Below, piece after piece: positions 62,672 through 64,000 of a stretch of DNA of 64,000 nt; the stretch's first letter is position 1; every line of letters begins with the position of its first letter. The notes beneath the pieces are model-generated. The model saw only the letters and a program-made list of their open reading frames with translations. It did no database searches and was not told where the DNA came from. Position numbers and translations under genes: made by a program. This stretch comes from Achromobacter spanius (GTDB lineage Bacteria > Pseudomonadota > Gammaproteobacteria > Burkholderiales > Burkholderiaceae_B), in the NCBI RefSeq assembly GCF_029637605.1, contig NZ_CP121261.1, positions 5,208,001-5,272,000 on the forward strand, written 5' to 3'.

Positions 62672-64000
62672 GCGCCAAAGGCTCCCTCTTTCCCCCTGTC
62701 GCCACGGTTGCCGAAACCGTGGCGTGGCTACATGCCCACGTCTCATTGACGGCGCACCTCAAGCTGGACTCGCGCGATATCGAGCCGGGCGACGTGTTCG
62801 TTGCCTGCCCCGGCCTGTCCAGCGACGGACGTCTCTATATAGATAAGGCCTTGGCGTTGGGCGCCAGCGCCGTCCTGTTCGAAGCGCCTGCCAGCGACGC
62901 CATGCTGGCCGCCGCGGCCGACACGCCGATGCTGCCGGTAAACGGCTTGCGCACGCTGTTGGGCGAGCTGGCCGACACTTGGTACGGCCGCCCTTCCGCC
63001 GCGCTGGCGGTGGTGGCGGTAACGGGAACCAACGGCAAGACCTCGTCGGTGCAATGGATCGCGCATGCGTTAAGCCGCAACGACAAACCTTGCGGCACCA
63101 TCGGCACCTTGGGCGCCGTGCTGCCCGACGGCAGCACGTTGGGCGGTGACCTGACCACGCCCGATGTGCTGACCGTGCACCGCACGCTGGCCGCGATGCG
63201 CGACGCCGGGGCGCAGGCCGTTGCGATGGAAGCCTCGTCGATCGGTATCGAACAAGGTCGGTTGGATGGCGTGCGCGTGGCCTTGGCTGCCTTTACAAAC
63301 CTGACCCGCGACCATCTTGACTATCACGGCACGATGGAACAATACGAGGCCGCCAAGGCGCGCCTGTTCAAGTGGCCGGGCCTGACCGCCGCCGTCGTCA
63401 ATGCCGACGACGAAGCCGGCCGCCGCCTGATTGCAGGCCTGCCCGCGGGCATGGCCGCCATGGGCTACAGCCTGAGCGATTCGCCCGAGATTCCCGCCGC
63501 GATGCGTGCGCGAGACCTCCAGGCTACCGCGCAGGGCCAGATTTTTACGCTGGTGTCCCCGCACGGAGAGGCCCAGATCGTGACGCGCCTGCTGGGGGCG
63601 CATAACGTGTCGAACCTGTTGCTGGTGGCAGGCGTCCTGTACAAGCTGGGCCTGCCGTTCGCGCAGATTGCGCGTGAGCTGGCCGCCACGAATCCGGTTG
63701 ATGGCCGTCTGCAAACGGTGGAAACCGTGCCCGTATCCACCCAGGTTTCCGCTGGCCGCGGAACGTTGGTGGTGGTGGATTACGCCCACACGCCGGATGC
63801 GTTGTCGCGCGCGCTGACCGCGTTGCGCGCGGTGGCGGTTGCGCGATCGGGCCGCTTGATCTGCCTGTTCGGGTGCGGCGGTGAACGCGACCCCGGCAAG
63901 CGTCCTGAGATGGGCCGCATCGCTGCGGAATTGGCTGATCACGTCGTGGTGTCTAGCGACAACCCGCGTACCGAATCGCCCGAGGCGATTGTCGAACAGA
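62668..64000 (+). CDS. murE: UDP-MurNAc-tripeptide synthetase MurE, 3' end outside the window
   Basis: First 444 codons. N-terminal UDP-binding domain with KLDSRDIEPGDVFVA (about 32-46), ATP-binding VTGTNGKTSS (118-127), LTRDHLDYHG, and DNPRTESP near the end; the DNPR motif selects meso-diaminopimelate as the amino acid added to UDP-MurNAc-L-Ala-D-Glu. The start overlaps the ftsI stop by 4 bp. The window stops about 50 residues before the expected C-terminus. Confidence 0.94.
   Translation, partial: MSAKGSLFPPVATVAETVAWLHAHVSLTAHLKLDSRDIEPGDVFVACPGLSSDGRLYIDKALALGASAVLFEAPASDAMLAAAADTPMLPVNGLRTLLGELADTWYGRPSAALAVVAVTGTNGKTSSVQWIAHALSRNDKPCGTIGTLGAVLPDGSTLGGDLTTPDVLTVHRTLAAMRDAGAQAVAMEASSIGIEQGRLDGVRVALAAFTNLTRDHLDYHGTMEQYEAAKARLFKWPGLTAAVVNADDEAGRRLIAGLPAGMAAMGYSLSDSPEIPAAMRARDLQATAQGQIFTLVSPHGEAQIVTRLLGAHNVSNLLLVAGVLYKLGLPFAQIARELAATNPVDGRLQTVETVPVSTQVSAGRGTLVVVDYAHTPDALSRALTALRAVAVARSGRLICLFGCGGERDPGKRPEMGRIAAELADHVVVSSDNPRTESPEAIVEQ

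Overview
The window is a GC-rich chromosomal segment from a betaproteobacterium of the family Alcaligenaceae, most likely Achromobacter or a close Bordetella relative. This is inferred from the 16S rRNA sequence, the Bordetella-like TolB, Pal and HPPD proteins, and gene neighbourhoods typical of the order (zapA-6S RNA, tol-pal-cpoB, mraZ-rsmH-ftsL-ftsI-murE). I see no prophage, insertion sequence, integron or CRISPR array. Most of it is core genome.

Layout. 1-1.8 kb: end of a polyprenyl-phosphate glycosyltransferase, a GtrA-type membrane protein and a YdjC/HpnK-type deacetylase, a set resembling the Bordetella lipid A glucosamine-modification (lgm) locus. 1.8-7.4 kb: a LysR/PACE efflux pair, a lipoprotein hydrolase, and a MocR regulator divergent from an overlapping EamA-LysE exporter pair. 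7.5-12.3 kb: a small phosphatase-like protein, a universal stress protein, a stand-alone elongation factor G, a hydrolase and a YbaK-type tRNA deacylase. 12.3-19.6 kb (minus strand): the complete envelope operon ybgC-tolQ-tolR-tolA-tolB-pal-cpoB. An iron-type ABC permease and ATPase are translationally attached to its end, and a terminator-like hairpin lies between pal and cpoB. 19.6-22 kb: proS and rppH, divergent. 22-32.4 kb: a TctD/TctE-like two-component system followed by tctB-tctA, then ghrA, two oxidoreductases with a LysR regulator, and a second, separate tctB-tctA pair. Neither transporter has its periplasmic binding protein here.

32.8-40 kb: a coiled-coil gene and zapA, the 6S RNA gene, a SIMPL-domain protein, lgt, ilvD, a cytochrome c, msrA, and hppD divergent from an Lrp/AsnC regulator. 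40-52.6 kb: two complete rRNA operons in head-to-tail tandem. The first has no tRNA in its 16S-23S spacer, the second carries tRNA-Ile and tRNA-Ala and ends with a second 5S gene. The first leader is about 1.1 kb long, with at least four promoter-like elements. 52.7-58.3 kb: a small membrane protein, a SWIB-domain protein, an M20 amidohydrolase, pyrC and an Uup-type ABC-F ATPase. 58.4-64 kb: the RNase P RNA gene, then the start of the division and cell-wall (dcw) cluster with a clear mraZ promoter and 10-bp MraZ-box repeats, running off the end inside murE.

The most interesting signals are in the rRNA block: the tRNA-less spacer, spacer hairpins kept by compensatory changes, an extra 5S gene with a compensated terminal stem, and the complex leader. 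Next come the tol-pal-linked metal ABC genes with their internal terminator. No wholly new multi-gene system could be demonstrated.
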